Part shown: piece after piece, positions 20,451-32,152 of the stretch
How the letters are laid out: each line of letters starts with the position of its first letter
Numbering within the stretch: the first letter of the stretch is position 1
Origin: Allomyces macrogynus ATCC 38327
Lineage: Eukaryota > Blastocladiomycota > Blastocladiomycetes > Blastocladiales > Blastocladiaceae
NCBI GenBank assembly: GCA_000151295.1
Contig: GG745344.1
Location: 813,655 to 877,654 of the forward strand
DNA length: 64,000 nt
Direction of reading: 5' to 3'
Made by a program: the position numbers and the translations under genes
Notes under the pieces: generated by a model
Databases searched by the model: none
Seen by the model: only the letters and a program-made list of their open reading frames with translations
What the model was told of the DNA's origin: nothing

Positions 20451-23400
20451 ATGACGCGCCGGACGCGTCGCGGCCCGCGACATGGCCGTTGGCGCCACTC
20501 CAACGAGCTGACCTATCGCAAACGCAAAACGGCAACGATGGTCATGATCGTTGCCTTCGTCATTCTCGCCCTCCTCTCGGCAATTCAGCTGGCCGACGCC
20601 GTGACGACGCTCCCGATTGCCTTGATTCTCCCGCTCAGCGATGCTGGTACGTGTGCGCCAAAAGTTCGCCGGCAACTTCTCGAATGAAGCGTTGAATGAC
20701 CTGCCGGATACTCATTCTTGTCCCCGTTTCTTTATTTGACAGCTCTCGGTCCCGGCTTCCGCGCCGTACGCAACGTCACGCACCTCGCGCTGCCGTCCAT
20801 GAACGCGCTCGATTCGCGGTACAACTTTGCGTTCGTGACAGAGGACTCGGGTCACACGCGATCCGGCACGATTGCCGCCATGGTCAAGGCTGTCACGCAG
20901 AGCAACACGGTCGGCATGATTGGCGAGTACTCGAGCTCGATCACGATCCCGCTGTCGCTCGCGGGCGCCCAGTACCAAATGTGGCACTGCGCACCGTCGT
21001 CGTCGAGCGACCTCAGTAACAAGGTCGAGTTCCCGCGGTACCTGCGCGCGTGGCCGCCAGACCCGCAGCAGGGGCTGCGCATGGCGACGCTAGCGCTCGC
21101 CATGGGGTGGAGATCGGTCAATGTGGTCTACGGCACCGACGCGTACGGCCAGTCAATTGGGAATGCGTTCTTGGCCAGCGCGGCGCAGCTCGGGATCAAC
21201 GTCGAGACGAGTCTCGTGTTCCAGCCGGGGACCAAGGACATGAGCGCGATTGGCGCGGCGCTCAAGGCCAGTGCGTCGAACATTGTCGTGTTCCAAGCAT
21301 TCGCGGGCGACAGTGTCACGCTGCTCCGCGAGGCGCGCAAGCAAGGCATTATTGGCGACAACTACGCGTGGGTGCGTTTCGTTTGGGTTTGTCTCGGCAT
21401 CCTCCACCCAGTTTTGCCGTCGGAAATCTGACGATGCGCTCGATTCGATGCGCTTGCTCCTGTAGCTGAGTTCCGAAAGTGTCGCGCTCTACTTCACCGC
21501 GCTCGACCCGTCCGACCCCGTGCAGTACGCTCAAGACGTTTCCAACGCGCAGGGTCTGCACTACATTTTCGCGCAGCACTCCGCCAACAACGCCGAGTAC
21601 GCGGCGCTGCAGGCACGGTACACGGCTGCCTACGGCCCGGGAACCGATGTGTCCTCGCTTGCCATGGGTACCTTCTTTCCACTGTTCTTGCAAGCCGGAC
21701 AGAGCTTCTTGGGACTGAAATGCTTCCACGTTTTCGCTAGCGACACATTATTACGATTGCGCACTGGCCATGGCGCGCGGCCTGATCCAGCTGGCCAACC
21801 AGTATGGCACCGCTGCGCTCTTCGCGCACAACACGAACGCGACTCTGCAAGAGTTTTTGGCGGGCGCATCTGGGTTCGACGGCGTGACGGGCTGGTTTGT
21901 CACGGACTCGATTGGGGACCGGCTCGGGTTCGTGTCCAGCTACCCGGCGCGATTGCCAAGCGTCATTGTGATAGAAATCTGACCCAGCGGCGCCGCTACT
22001 GTAGCGACTTTGACGTCTACTACTTTGAAGGCACAGCGGCCAAGCTCACATCGACCGTCTACACGAACGGCACCGTCAACACCATCAACCCGCCCATGTT
22101 CTACTCGGGCTCGTCTACGCCGCCGCTCGACCGGCCCGCCAAGGCACTCGCCTACCCGACCTGGTCCGACGCTGGCGTCATCGTCTTGGCTGTGATTCGC
22201 GCGATCCTCCTCGGTCTCGTTGCGGCCGCGATTGGCTATTTGTACTTTAAGCGCGACATCAAGGTCGTCAAAAATCTCTCGTTCCCGTTTTTGGCCGTGA
22301 TCGCGTTCGGGTCCATTGTGGTCCTCGTGAGCGAGTTTCTCATTGTCGGCACCCCCGTCGGCCAATGGGCGTGCCACGGGCCGGGCTGGATCTTGGCGAT
22401 TGGGTTCGAGCTCGTCATGGCGGGGCTCGCCGTCAAGACGTATCGGGTGCGTTGCGGTGATTCCATGCTTGTTTCTGGGCTCGTTCTGACCACTTGCACC
22501 TTGCCCATCCGTCGCGCATGTAGGTGTGGTCCATCTTTGGTACGATTATGCAGTCACTGACGAAGAGTCGACATGATTTCCTGGACGATCAACTGACGCA
22601 TGGCTCCGTTTGATGCATCATCAGACAACAAATACCTGGTGCGTTCCTTTAGCCGCGTCGCGCTTATCGGATCCGCTGCTCACTCCGAGTGTTTCCCCTC
22701 GCCACGTCTAGTCCGTGTCGAAGCGCATCGACAACTCCTACCTGATGGGCGTCGTCGCCGTGGCCGTTCTCGTGCAAAGCATCATTTTCGCCGTCTGGAT
22801 CGGCGCGTTCCCGATGGCCCCGCGCGTCGTGCCCAACAAGCAGTACCTGCTGTACGAGTGCGCGCCAACGACCGCACGCGGCATCGCCGCCCTCCCGGTG
22901 CTTCTCGGCGTGAGTCTCGGCTACAACGGCCTGTTGCTGTTAATCGTTGCCTACTTTGGCTATAAAACGCGTAACGTTATGTCGGCGTTCCGCGAGACAG
23001 TCTGGATCCTCTACAGTGCCCAGAACGTCGTGCTCGCGAGCGTCGTCGCAATCCCGTGTGCGCTCATGATGGTCGCCGACTGGGGGCTCGGCACCTACTA
23101 TGTGCGCGCGGCCATGGTCCTGTATGCCGTGGCGTTCGTCTTCTACGCGCTCGTCGGCCGCGTCGCTTGGACGCTGCTCAGCACCAACGGAAACGGCGGC
23201 CCCGACGGGGGCGGCAAGTCGATGGCCGTTTCCGTGATGGCGTCGGCGATCAAGACGTTCAAGCCCGACTTCAACCCGGGCAAGGGTACCATGAGCACCG
23301 AAGCCACGCTCGGCGTCACCGCCAAGGCCGAGTCGTCGGGCGCCGTCACGGCCACGCTCGACCGCGAATCCGGCAAAGTCATGCACATGCACGGCGTCTA

Positions 23401-23866
23401 TCCCGTCAAGCGCACGGCCGGGACCTGGTTACCGACCGCCTGGCAAATGCACGCGATGCACTTGCACGTGCGCGAAGGACTGCTCACGCTCGTGCCGGAA
23501 GGAAGCGGCGCCGTGGCCCCGCACCGTGGGTCGTCGATGCGCGTCAAGCATGTCCAGTACGACCCGGAACCGCCGACGGCCGTGAACGCACTCGAAGTGT
23601 TTTATACGGGCGCAGGTGGCGGTGCCTGGCTCGTGCAGTTTGCGACGGCCGACGAGCGCGATGCCTGGAGTAAAGCGCTCGCGGGGGTGTCTGTCAAGTC
23701 GACGACCTCCAAGTCGGGGGCGCGCGGGAGTTCGAGCAAGCACGGGCGCACGGCGTCGCAGGACGGGTCCGGGTCGGGCAGCGCGTCGGCCGAGCAGCAA
23801 GGGTCGAACACGGGTCACGCGATGCCCGCGACGCGCCGGTCGGCGGCGGGTGGGGCTCGGGACTGA
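20451..23866 (+). CDS. Class C (GABA-B-like) GPCR with PH-like C-terminal domain
   Basis: About 953 residues from eight exons: 20451-20646, 20743-21371, 21466-21667, 21741-21931, 21988-22446, 22524-22539, 22625-22638 and 22712-23866. The exon 4-5 junction is my best choice and less certain than the rest. An N-terminal signal anchor (MIVAFVILALLSAIQLADAV) leads into a periplasmic-binding-like Venus-flytrap domain (GMIGEYSSSITIPLSLAG, then NVVYGTDAYGQSIG). Seven hydrophobic segments follow, ending in YVRAAMVLYAVAFVFYALVG. The microexons encode VWSIFDNKYL, the loop after TM3 (KTYR). After TM7 a tail of ~215 residues contains a PH-like segment (GKVMHMHGVYPVKR, then WLVQFATADERDAWSKAL) and a Ser/Gly-rich end. 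It would act in the plasma membrane. The ligand is unknown. Confidence 0.88.
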
Positions 23867-24089
23867 GTTTGGGACTGGAAGCGTTGAGCTTGAGATTGCA
23901 TTATTGACGGCGACAAGTAATAGCGTCGTTCGCAAGCCAGTAGGTGGCAGGATGGACTCAGTGAACGAATTGATTCCGTTGTTTGCTTCAAGATTGATTA
24001 CCAAGTTGCAAGCGCTTTGCAGGCCGGAAATGTGCAACAACCTTGCAGCTACAGTAGAAACAGATTACCACCCATACCGACCAGTGCTC

Positions 24090-24720
24090 CTCCGGCACGA
24101 GTGGGCCTTGCCGACATGCCTTCCGACATGCTTTGTGAAGTACTTCTCGGCGCCTTGTTTTCTTGCAGCGGCTTCTCATGGCAATATTGAAGGGGAATAA
24201 GTCAACACCGATCAACACCGTCACCAACACTTCTTCATACCCAGAGGGCCAGATCGGACCAGAACACACAACACAAAGGACCACCTCCAGCATTGTTATA
24301 TCCCATCGACTCTTCTCAATATTGCACATAGACCTCTCTCATTTGCCAGCTGCCATTGATCAAATCTCCCGACTGCCACTCAGACTTGGCGATCACAGAT
24401 TGCCAGTTCCGTCTCGAAACGCTAAAACTCTCTGATCTGATCGAATTTGCTGATGTCATGTCAATGCTCTACTGGGTCAAGAACCTCCATATCGGCGCCA
24501 AGGCGCTCGATCAGCTCGTGAACGTGCATGCCCTTGAGAACCTCGAAACGAGCTGAACGCCATTCCGACGTATGCACCTTTGCAAAGCATCATTGCCGAC
24601 TCGTTGCCCGCGTTTTGTCTCAGGACTTGTCAGAATTGGGGACACTTGAGCATTTTCATGTTGTGGACCTTGATGCTCCCCCATTTGAAGCAATTTTGAC
24701 TACTGGAGCTGGTTGAAGCT
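24090..24720 (+). pseudogene. Eroded F-box/LRR-like relic
   Basis: A short F-box-like string (LADMPSDMLCEVLLGALF) is readable at about 24108-24165. Further on, at about 24360-24555, there is a leucine-rich string (LETLKLSDLIEFADVMSML, then VKNLHIGAKALDQLVNVHAL). They are in different frames with stops between. Composition is more AT-rich than the neighbouring genes, consistent with decay. Confidence 0.35.
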
Positions 24721-24905
24721 TTTTGCCATCATCTGACAGATTTGCTTCTGCCAAACTCGCCACTACAAGCAGCTATTCCAATGCACCCAACCTGCAACAC
24801 CGATTGCAGGTCGCGGTCCCGCTATTTCCCATCCTCAGCCAAGCGTCATTCAATAGCCACGCCAATAAGGACTGCCGATGTATATTAACTGCGCATCCCG
24901 GTAGA

Positions 24906-26644
24906 TTACTCTCGCATCGCTTCGCTCGTCAAATCCAAATGTGGGCTCGCCCACAACTTATACGTGCGATCCATGCCGCCTGACGCAATAAACTTGCCGT
25001 TGGCGCTCACATCGACGCTCGTGACATGGCCCGTGTGCCCCTTAAACGATTTGACGAGCTTGAAGTCGCCCTCGGACCAGACATTTACGATCCCGTCGAA
25101 CCCACCGGAAATCAGGAACATGCCCGAGGTCACAGGCGCGCCGCGCTCGTACACAGCGTCCTTTTGCCCGGCAAAATCGCGCGCGATCGGGCCCGGGTTG
25201 GTCGCAAAGAACTTGGCGTGCGCAACCGACGACGCATGCGCGGGCACCGTGTACGCGCACTTCATCGCGCGCAAGTCCCACACCTTGATCGTGTTATCCT
25301 GCGACGCCGTCACGACCTGGTACCCGTTGGTCGGCGCGAAATCCAGAGCGAGCACTTGGTCCCGGTGGCCCTGCAGGTTGAGAATGCATCGGCCCGTGCG
25401 CAGGTCCCATAGTTTCCCGAGCCCGTCGAGCCCGCCAGTCCCGGCAAGACTGCCGTCGGGCTGGAAGGCGACGCAGTAGACTTGCCGCGAGTGGCCGTCT
25501 TGCGTGAGTAGGCACTGGTTGGTGGTCGCGTCCCACAGCCGCCAGGTCATGTCGAACGAGGCCGACGCGAGGTATCGGCCCGATGGGTGGAAGGCGACAC
25601 GGTTCACGCGTGCCTCGTGGCCTTCGAGTTTGGCGAGCGGGGTTTCCCTAGGTACGGGGTTGCACGACGTCTGTGAAATGAACGCCGAATCGAAGCGAAA
25701 GGGGATCTCAACGTACTTGTCCAACGACCACAAGCAAACGACATTGTCGGCGCCGCCCGTCGCAAAATTGGCCGCGCCAGCGTCGAGACCGAGCGTCGCT
25801 GCAGGGTGCCATGCGATCCCACCGACGCGATCCGAGTGACCGCCGCAATATGACATGGCCAGGTCACTTCCGGGTACCGACCACAAGTGCACGTTCCCCG
25901 AAAACGAGCCTGTGGCCAAGAATTGCGAGTTGGGCGAAAAAGAAACAAAGGAGGTGGGCCGCTCATCAGCGAGCCGAGACCCGACCGTGGTCCAAGTGCT
26001 CAGGTCCGTGTAGAGGTCGCGGCGCAAGGACTTGTAAAACGAGGCTGGGGTATCGAACTCGGCGCGCTGTCGTACGACGCGGTCACGAGCCCTATGCCAT
26101 GGAGCCACGGTCAAGCCAGTTGGCATGCGTCAGGAGCACAAAAGAGAGCCAAGCCGCGAACGCACCTCCGCAGCGAGTCGTTCGCAATCCATCGCCGCGC
26201 CTGCAACAGCTCCTCGGACCCGGGCGTCCAGTACTCCTCTTCCTCCTCATCCTCGTCCTTGTCCTCATCAAACGTGACGGTGACACCTTCCATTTGGCTG
26301 ATCAGCACGCGCAATCGGTCGCGCCGCTCGGCGGGACCTTCGCCAAACAAGGTGATGGGTTCGCCGAGTTCGCGGAGCTTGGCGCGCACTTTGCCGTCAT
26401 CGGTCGGCACGGCAATGGATCGCAATTTCTTACGTTGCTCAAATGTTTCGAGAATGGCCGCGTTTTCGGCCTTGGCGCGGCGCATGGCCTCGGGCATGTC
26501 CATGTCCTCGTCATCGTCTATGGTTCATCGTGGAGCGTCAATTTGGGCGCGATTCGAGCATGCTTGGTGGGTTGACAGCTCGCAAATACCGATTTGGTCG
26601 ATATCCATGAGGTTGTCAAAGTCGACGGTGTTCTCGTCGGCCAT
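24906..26644 (-). CDS. U4/U6 snRNP protein PRPF4/Prp4
   Basis: Spliceosomal WD40 protein of the U4/U6 and tri-snRNP particles. Exons are 26644-26590, 26517-26166 and 26091-24906. An in-frame 69-nt stretch (25716-25648; GTACG...CTAG) inside the last exon looks like a further intron, since it interrupts [20 protein letters not shown]. With it removed the protein is ~507 residues (human 521-522). The N-terminal SFM segment [19 protein letters not shown] is diagnostic. At least seven WD repeats follow (for example [19 protein letters not shown], then [19 protein letters not shown] and [19 protein letters not shown]), ending [12 protein letters not shown]. Gene order suggests a shared promoter with the acetyltransferase gene on the other strand. 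Confidence 0.93.
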
Positions 26645-27062
26645 GGTTGTAGTTGCTGGTTTGGGTTGCTTGGATACAGGCTGATACTTGGGCACGATGC
26701 AGATGGTCGGCCCTCGAACGTCTTGCACGAAAGGATTGTCGGCGCGTCGCTGACGCTGTCGGCAGCAAGACTTGGTGACTTGATCAGGCTGTGCGGCCTG
26801 TGCGGTATACAGTCATGCCTTCTTGACTGAAGTGCCAGCAAGTTGATGTGGATGGTCGCCGTGGCTGGCTGACCGATCACAAACGCGCCAACGCGACCTG
26901 CGAAAATCCACCATCTCCGACCATCTCGTCCACCGACCAGCGAGCGACTTTTGCGGCAGCATCGTTTGCACCATCTGCGACGTGCGCGAGCGCCGCTTTT
27001 CTCTTCAACGCAGACCGTGTTCCCGGAAGTCAAGATCAATCGCAAGCAAGGTCAACCGCACC
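26645..27062. promoter_or_regulatory. Bidirectional spacer, PRPF4/acetyltransferase
   Basis: About 420 bases between two divergent start codons. No specific element recognised. Confidence 0.35.
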
Positions 27063-28870
27063 ATGATCACCACAGCAACTGCCGCCAGGCAAGCCATTGT
27101 CCGGCAAGCTGGCGCCTTGCCACGGTCCTTGGCCGCGATGGCGCGTTCTTGCACTGTTGTTCCGACGACGTGCCGCGCGTACTCGGCCTCAGCATGCTCG
27201 CCCAAGCCAGCATCACGCTCCGCTGCCGATAGTGCTAGTGTTGCCGCTGCGCCGCTCGAGTTCCCGTGCCTCGACAAGCTCGACCGCAAGACCTCCAAGC
27301 TTCAAGAAATCATTCGCTCGTCGCGCGCTCCGAGCGGCTCCACTGGTGCGCTCGACGGCACCGACGCGGCGCGCGACCCAAACGAGGGCCCGGAACCGCA
27401 CTACTCGACCAAGCAGCTGAAGGGATACCAGCTCTTCCACCACACGGGCCGCGACTTCTACCTCGACAATGGCGGCGTACTCCCGCAGTTCCAGCTCGCG
27501 TACGAGACGTGGGGCACGCTCAACGCCGCCAAAACCAACGCGATCCTGCTGCACACGGGCCTATCGGCGAGCTCGCACGCGAAATCGCACGCCGAAAACC
27601 CGGACCTCGGGTGGTGGGAAGACTACATTGGTCCGGGCCTGCCGCTCGATACCAACAAGTACTTTATCATCTGCACCAACTGTCTCGGCGGGTGCTACGG
27701 CTCCACGGGCCCGTCGTCCATCGACCCGGCCACGGGCGAGCCCTATGCGGCGCGGTTCCCGTTCGTAACGCTCTGGGACATGCTGCGCGCGCAGAAACTG
27801 CTGCTCGAGTCGCTCGGGATCGAGACGCTGCACGCGAGTGTCGGCGCAAGTATGGGCGGAATGCAGTCGCTCGCGCTCGCCGCCATGTACCCGCAAATGG
27901 TGCAGCGACTCGTGACGATTTCGAGCTGTGCGCGCGCACACCCCTACTCGATTGCGCTGCGGTTCGTGCAGCGGCAGGTGCTCATGGCCGACCCGGCGTA
28001 CGCGTCGACGCGCGGCAATTATTATGGTGGACTGCCGCCGCATGTCGGGATGAAACTCGCGCGCGAGATTGCGACGATCACGTACAGGTCCGGGCCCGAG
28101 TGGGAGAAGCGGTTTGGGCGGCGCCGAGTCACGGGCGAAGCGTCGCTGTGCCCCGATTTCCAGATTGAGAATTACTTGGATCATCAAGGGTTCGTTTCGA
28201 TCTTGATAGGCGAGGAGCGCTGCTGGAAACTGACTTTGTCTCCACTCACCAAAGGGAAAAGTTCTCGCTGCAATACGGTTTGTTGCACTGTTCAGGGATC
28301 TCTCCACCTCGGTTCTTACCTTCTCCACCCTTTCCTAGACGCCAACAGTCTCCTTTGGCTGAGCAAAGGTCCATTTAGTCCACTCTCGATCTGCCACCAA
28401 ACTTGGCAGATCCGGGCGCCCAAACCTGATCACGACTGATCCGCGCTCCCGATACTAGCAATGGACATGTTCGACATGGCAGCGACCTCCATGGATGAAG
28501 TCGCGTGGCGCAAGCGGTTGCCGTTCACCCCGCCGTCGTCGGACCCGCTGCCGGACCCGACCGAGCCGCTCTCAGACGACGAGCAGCTCGCACTCGGCTT
28601 GAGCGAGGTGCAGATGCCGACGCTCGTCTTGGGGGTCACGAGCGATATCCTGTTCCCGCTCGCGCAGCAGCAGGAGATTGCGCGCGTGTTGCGGCTCGCA
28701 GGCAACAAGCAGGTCACGTCGTATGTGCTTGACGGCGATTATGGTCATGATACGTACGTGATTTCGGTTTGGGATCGTGGGCGCGCGTGGACTGATAGTT
28801 GATGTGGCTGTGTAGGTTCCTGCTTGACAAAGTCAACGTCGGCGCGGCGGTCGCAGGGCACCTTGCATAA
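27063..28870 (+). CDS. Mitochondrial-type homoserine/serine O-acetyltransferase (Met2/Cys2 family)
   Basis: Alpha/beta-hydrolase-fold enzyme that acetylates homoserine (Met2, methionine route) or serine (fungal Cys2/CysA, cysteine route). Five exons (27063-28189, 28255-28277, 28339-28368, 28459-28753, 28816-28870) encode 509 residues. Two consecutive microexons of 23 and 30 nt supply EKFSLQY and [10 protein letters not shown], and the next exon starts with AMDMFDM. The nucleophile Ser sits in GASMGGMQ. The catalytic His is in the C-terminal GDYGHDT. The N-terminal ~45 residues are Arg/Ala/Ser-rich without acids, a good mitochondrial presequence. That feature and the length favour the mitochondrial serine acetyltransferase (Cys2-like) branch, but sequence alone does not settle serine versus homoserine. 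Confidence 0.87.
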
Positions 28871-29059
28871 CACCGAGTGTTGTGCCGTCCTTTGCGTCAG
28901 AGTGTCCGATCCGGACAGAGCTTCCACTATGCAACGAAACATCAAGTAGGGAAAGAAAAACGGTTTTTTCTGGATTCACCCTATCCCATTGACCCACTCC
29001 ACGTCCACTCACTCCCCAGTTCGCCATGGCTCCTCCTCCCGAGTCGTGACCCACGCCCC

Positions 29060-31495
29060 TCATTTCCCTCGTCGCATATCCTCCTCCTCGAGCACGTCCG
29101 AAAACCGCGCGACGACCTTGATCAGCTGCTGGTTCTCGGCAGCGAGCTGCGCGACTTCCTCGCGACTCTTCAGGAACGATGCCTTCATGTCGCGCAGCAG
29201 CGCCTCAGTGTTGTCCTTGGCGTGCTCGAGTTCGCTGACGCGCCGCGCGAGTTCTTCGGCCATCTGGTTTGTTCCACCGAGGGGGAATTCGGTTGGTCGT
29301 GGTGGTGGGGGTGAATGAAGAGTGGGAAAAGTGTCATCACGTACCTCGCGCTCGCGCACCTGCACGATCTTGCCGTGCACAGCCTTCGCGAGCCCCAGCA
29401 CGCGCCGTTGCAAGAAATCAGCGAGGACGGCGTGTTTCGCGGGACCAACGGACTTGGAAAAGTACTGTACGTGTGACGCGTCAGTTCTGCTCCGCCGGGT
29501 CGAACGAAAACAGGGCACGTACCGATTCCTGCAGCGACACGGGCACACTCGCCTCAAGCTGTTCGAACGTGACCAAGTCGGCGTCAAGCGCCTGCGCCCA
29601 GTCGGCCTGGATCTGGTGCAACAGACTCTCGCACGCGCGCGCTGACTTGGTGTAATTCGCTGCCTTGGCCGACTTCCACGCCTTGGCCATCGTTTCCTAC
29701 CACCCCGTACCGCCCGACCTCGATCATCAACCTCGCTCGAAACCTCTCCAACAATTCGAGAGCACGTACCTTCAATCCCGCGACCAACTCGCCAGCAACC
29801 GCGATATCCCCACCCCCCTTACTCGCCATCCACGCATACAGATTGCCCAACGTCTTCGCCTGCATCTCGGCCCACTTCCCATCCAGCTCGTCGGCGTCCA
29901 TTGGCAACAACTGCACCACGCCCTCGTCCCACTCCTTGTCCCACTCGTGCGCGAGCGTCGCGACGACGCGCCTCGCCTCGGCGACCAGCACGTTCTCCCA
30001 CGCCGACCGGATCACGGGCACGGACCCGCGGTTGAGTGCGGTCACGTAAGACGTCGCGAGTTGCGCCCACATGCTGCCAGTCAATGGTTGCGCGAAGAGC
30101 GATTTGGGCTGCAGGGTGTGGTAGACGAACGACGTGAGCGACGACATTTGGTCGAGGAAGGCAGGGCGAAGGTCGGATTCAGCAAGGTCTTCAAGGTTCT
30201 GGTCGACGCGGCGCGAGTGCATGGGGAGTAAGTCGGGCGGTTGAGCGGGCGGATGGGTGGAGAATGGAGACGGAACATACGCGAAGTTGCTCCTCGTTCA
30301 CGACCGGCCGCTTGATCGTGAAGCAGTGCCGCGACCGGAAGTATTGCACGATGCTGCTACGGATGCTGTTGCGCGCCTTGACCTTGTCGGAGTCGCCCTG
30401 CACGCAGAGATCAAGCACAGGATCGTCAGCGCGCGGGTTCCGGACCACCAAGGACAGCGGGATCACACGAACCTCGAGTGGCTTGAGCACGTTTTCGAGG
30501 TACTCGTCGCTCGTGATCGGCCGGCTGTCGAGCTCGAGCCGCAGTCCGAAATCGCGCACGAGCCAGACAAACTACACATACGCGGCACACTGTGATCAGC
30601 TCTCCTCCTCCCGTGTCACACCCTCCACCCCATCGAACCCATCCGCACCTGCGGAAAAAAGTTTCCGAGAGCAAAAGCGTCCCCCTGTCCGTCGCCCTCG
30701 CTCTGCAACCGAATATTGTTGGACAATTCCGCGACGAGCGAGAGTCGGTCGAGCGCCGACTCGTCGATCGAGCCCATCGAATTGTACATGAACATGGACG
30801 ACAGGAGGACCGCGAGCGTAAAGATTTTCACGTCGTAGGTCTTGGACTTGGTGTAGCTGCCGAGCCCCTCGGTGTCGAGCAGGATCAGCGTCATGGCCGG
30901 GTCGTTGAGGGCGAGCCCGGCGGGTGGCGTCGTGACGATCCACATGTAGATGCCTTGCGTGCATGGTTCTGGGTAGGGTCGTTGGGGAGCGAAGGTGAGG
31001 ATGAGCGGGTGGGGGGTGAGGATCTGGTGGAGAAGGGAGGGAGCGTGTGCGCCGGTGCATACCGATGAGCGAGCCCACGGCGAAGCCGCGGTTCGACCCG
31101 GCGAGCCGCTACGAGAAGCTCGGGCAGTCGGTCAGCATCCAGCCAATTCCACACGGCGACACGGCAGTCTGGCACTAATCATACATACGTTCAAAACATA
31201 CGACTTGCCCGTGCGGTACAGGCCTAGCGCGTGACGTCGTGCTCAGCATCCGCATCGCGAGTAACCGGACTGTCAACGGCGTGCAGCGTACCGGCAATCG
31301 TCACAACCTATCGTTCGTCGAGGTCGTCAGCAATCGCTCCCTCGCCCGATATCGACGCTGATCCCATCGACATACCCCGACGGGCCCTTCAATCTTATTC
31401 AACAAGTCGACGGCTTTCTGGTTGATGGCGAAGTTGGGCGACCGCGCGTCGGACCCGTGGTCGACGACCGTGATGAACGGGATCGGCTCGTCCAT
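29060..31495 (-). CDS. Guanylate-binding-protein (GBP/atlastin-type) large GTPase
   Basis: Ten exons give 584 residues: 31495-31376, 31307-31292 (16 nt), 31223-31189, 31108-31063, 30968-30649, 30571-30281, 30198-29770, 29696-29523, 29464-29345 and 29263-29060; all phases agree. The G domain shows the P-loop GLYRTGKSYVLN (spliced), RLAGSNRGFAVGSLIEPCTQG, G3 in ILLDTEGLGSYTKSK, LLSSMFMYNSMGSIDE, and the GBP guanine-specificity region FVWLVRDFGLRLE with its RD pair. The helical half follows (NLEDLAESDLRPAFLDQMSS) and the last exon is a coiled coil. In animals GBPs are dynamin-like, membrane-associated and often linked to immunity; atlastins fuse ER. No C-terminal CaaX or transmembrane helix is visible, so membrane targeting is unclear. 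Confidence 0.88.
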
Positions 31496-32152
31496 GATGC
31501 CGAGGAGTCCGTGCGTCGGCCGAGAAGACAGGAGTGCGGCGAGACGGCCAGTCGAAGCAGAAGATTCTTGCGCGGGAAGCGTTGCTCCTGCAGCTGAAGA
31601 ACGTGTGCTGGGCAGCTAGTCGGCGGTGTCGTTCATGGGCCAAGATCGGGTGCTGGAATCCTTCGCTGGAGAGTGTGCGCGTGGGTGCCAAGTCAGTGCG
31701 CCCGTCGTCGACCGGTGCTGGGAGACTGATCGCCGCCCGCTGCCCATGAGTTGCGGCAAGTATCCGGTGCCGAGGGCAAGCTGAAATCGGTCCGGAGCGA
31801 TTTGGTGCTGCAAGCTGTGCAAACGGTCCGCATCTGGCGAAACGGCCATGGAGTGCACCGGCTCACAGTGATCAAGACTCGTTACGCGCCCACGTGCTTG
31901 ATATTTGGCAAACAACGCCCTGAACCCCCCCCCCCCCCCCCCCCCCCGCCGGCCCGGTTTTGGGGGCGGGGAGGCCGCCAAAAAAAGCCCTTTGATTTGG
32001 GTCCAAAGCATATCGAAAAATAAAGAGAGTCCTGCCCAGCATCCAGTGCGCGTACGACCACCACTCCACTCCAGTCTCGCCATCGAATGCCCCCCACGCC
32101 AAGCGCGGCAGTCCCAGCTGCCGTCGTCGTCGCCGTCGCCGTCGCCGCACTG
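31496..32152. other. Spacer with C23 tract
   Basis: Between the kinase 3' end and the GBP start, both on the minus strand. The main feature is a 23-base C run at 31925-31947 followed by a G-rich stretch. No gene is supported. Long frames across it are artefacts. Confidence 0.4.
31925..31947 (+). repeat. C23 homopolymer
   Basis: Uninterrupted run of 23 C in an intergenic region, followed by GCCGGCCCGG and a G-rich segment that could pair with it. Confidence 0.8.
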
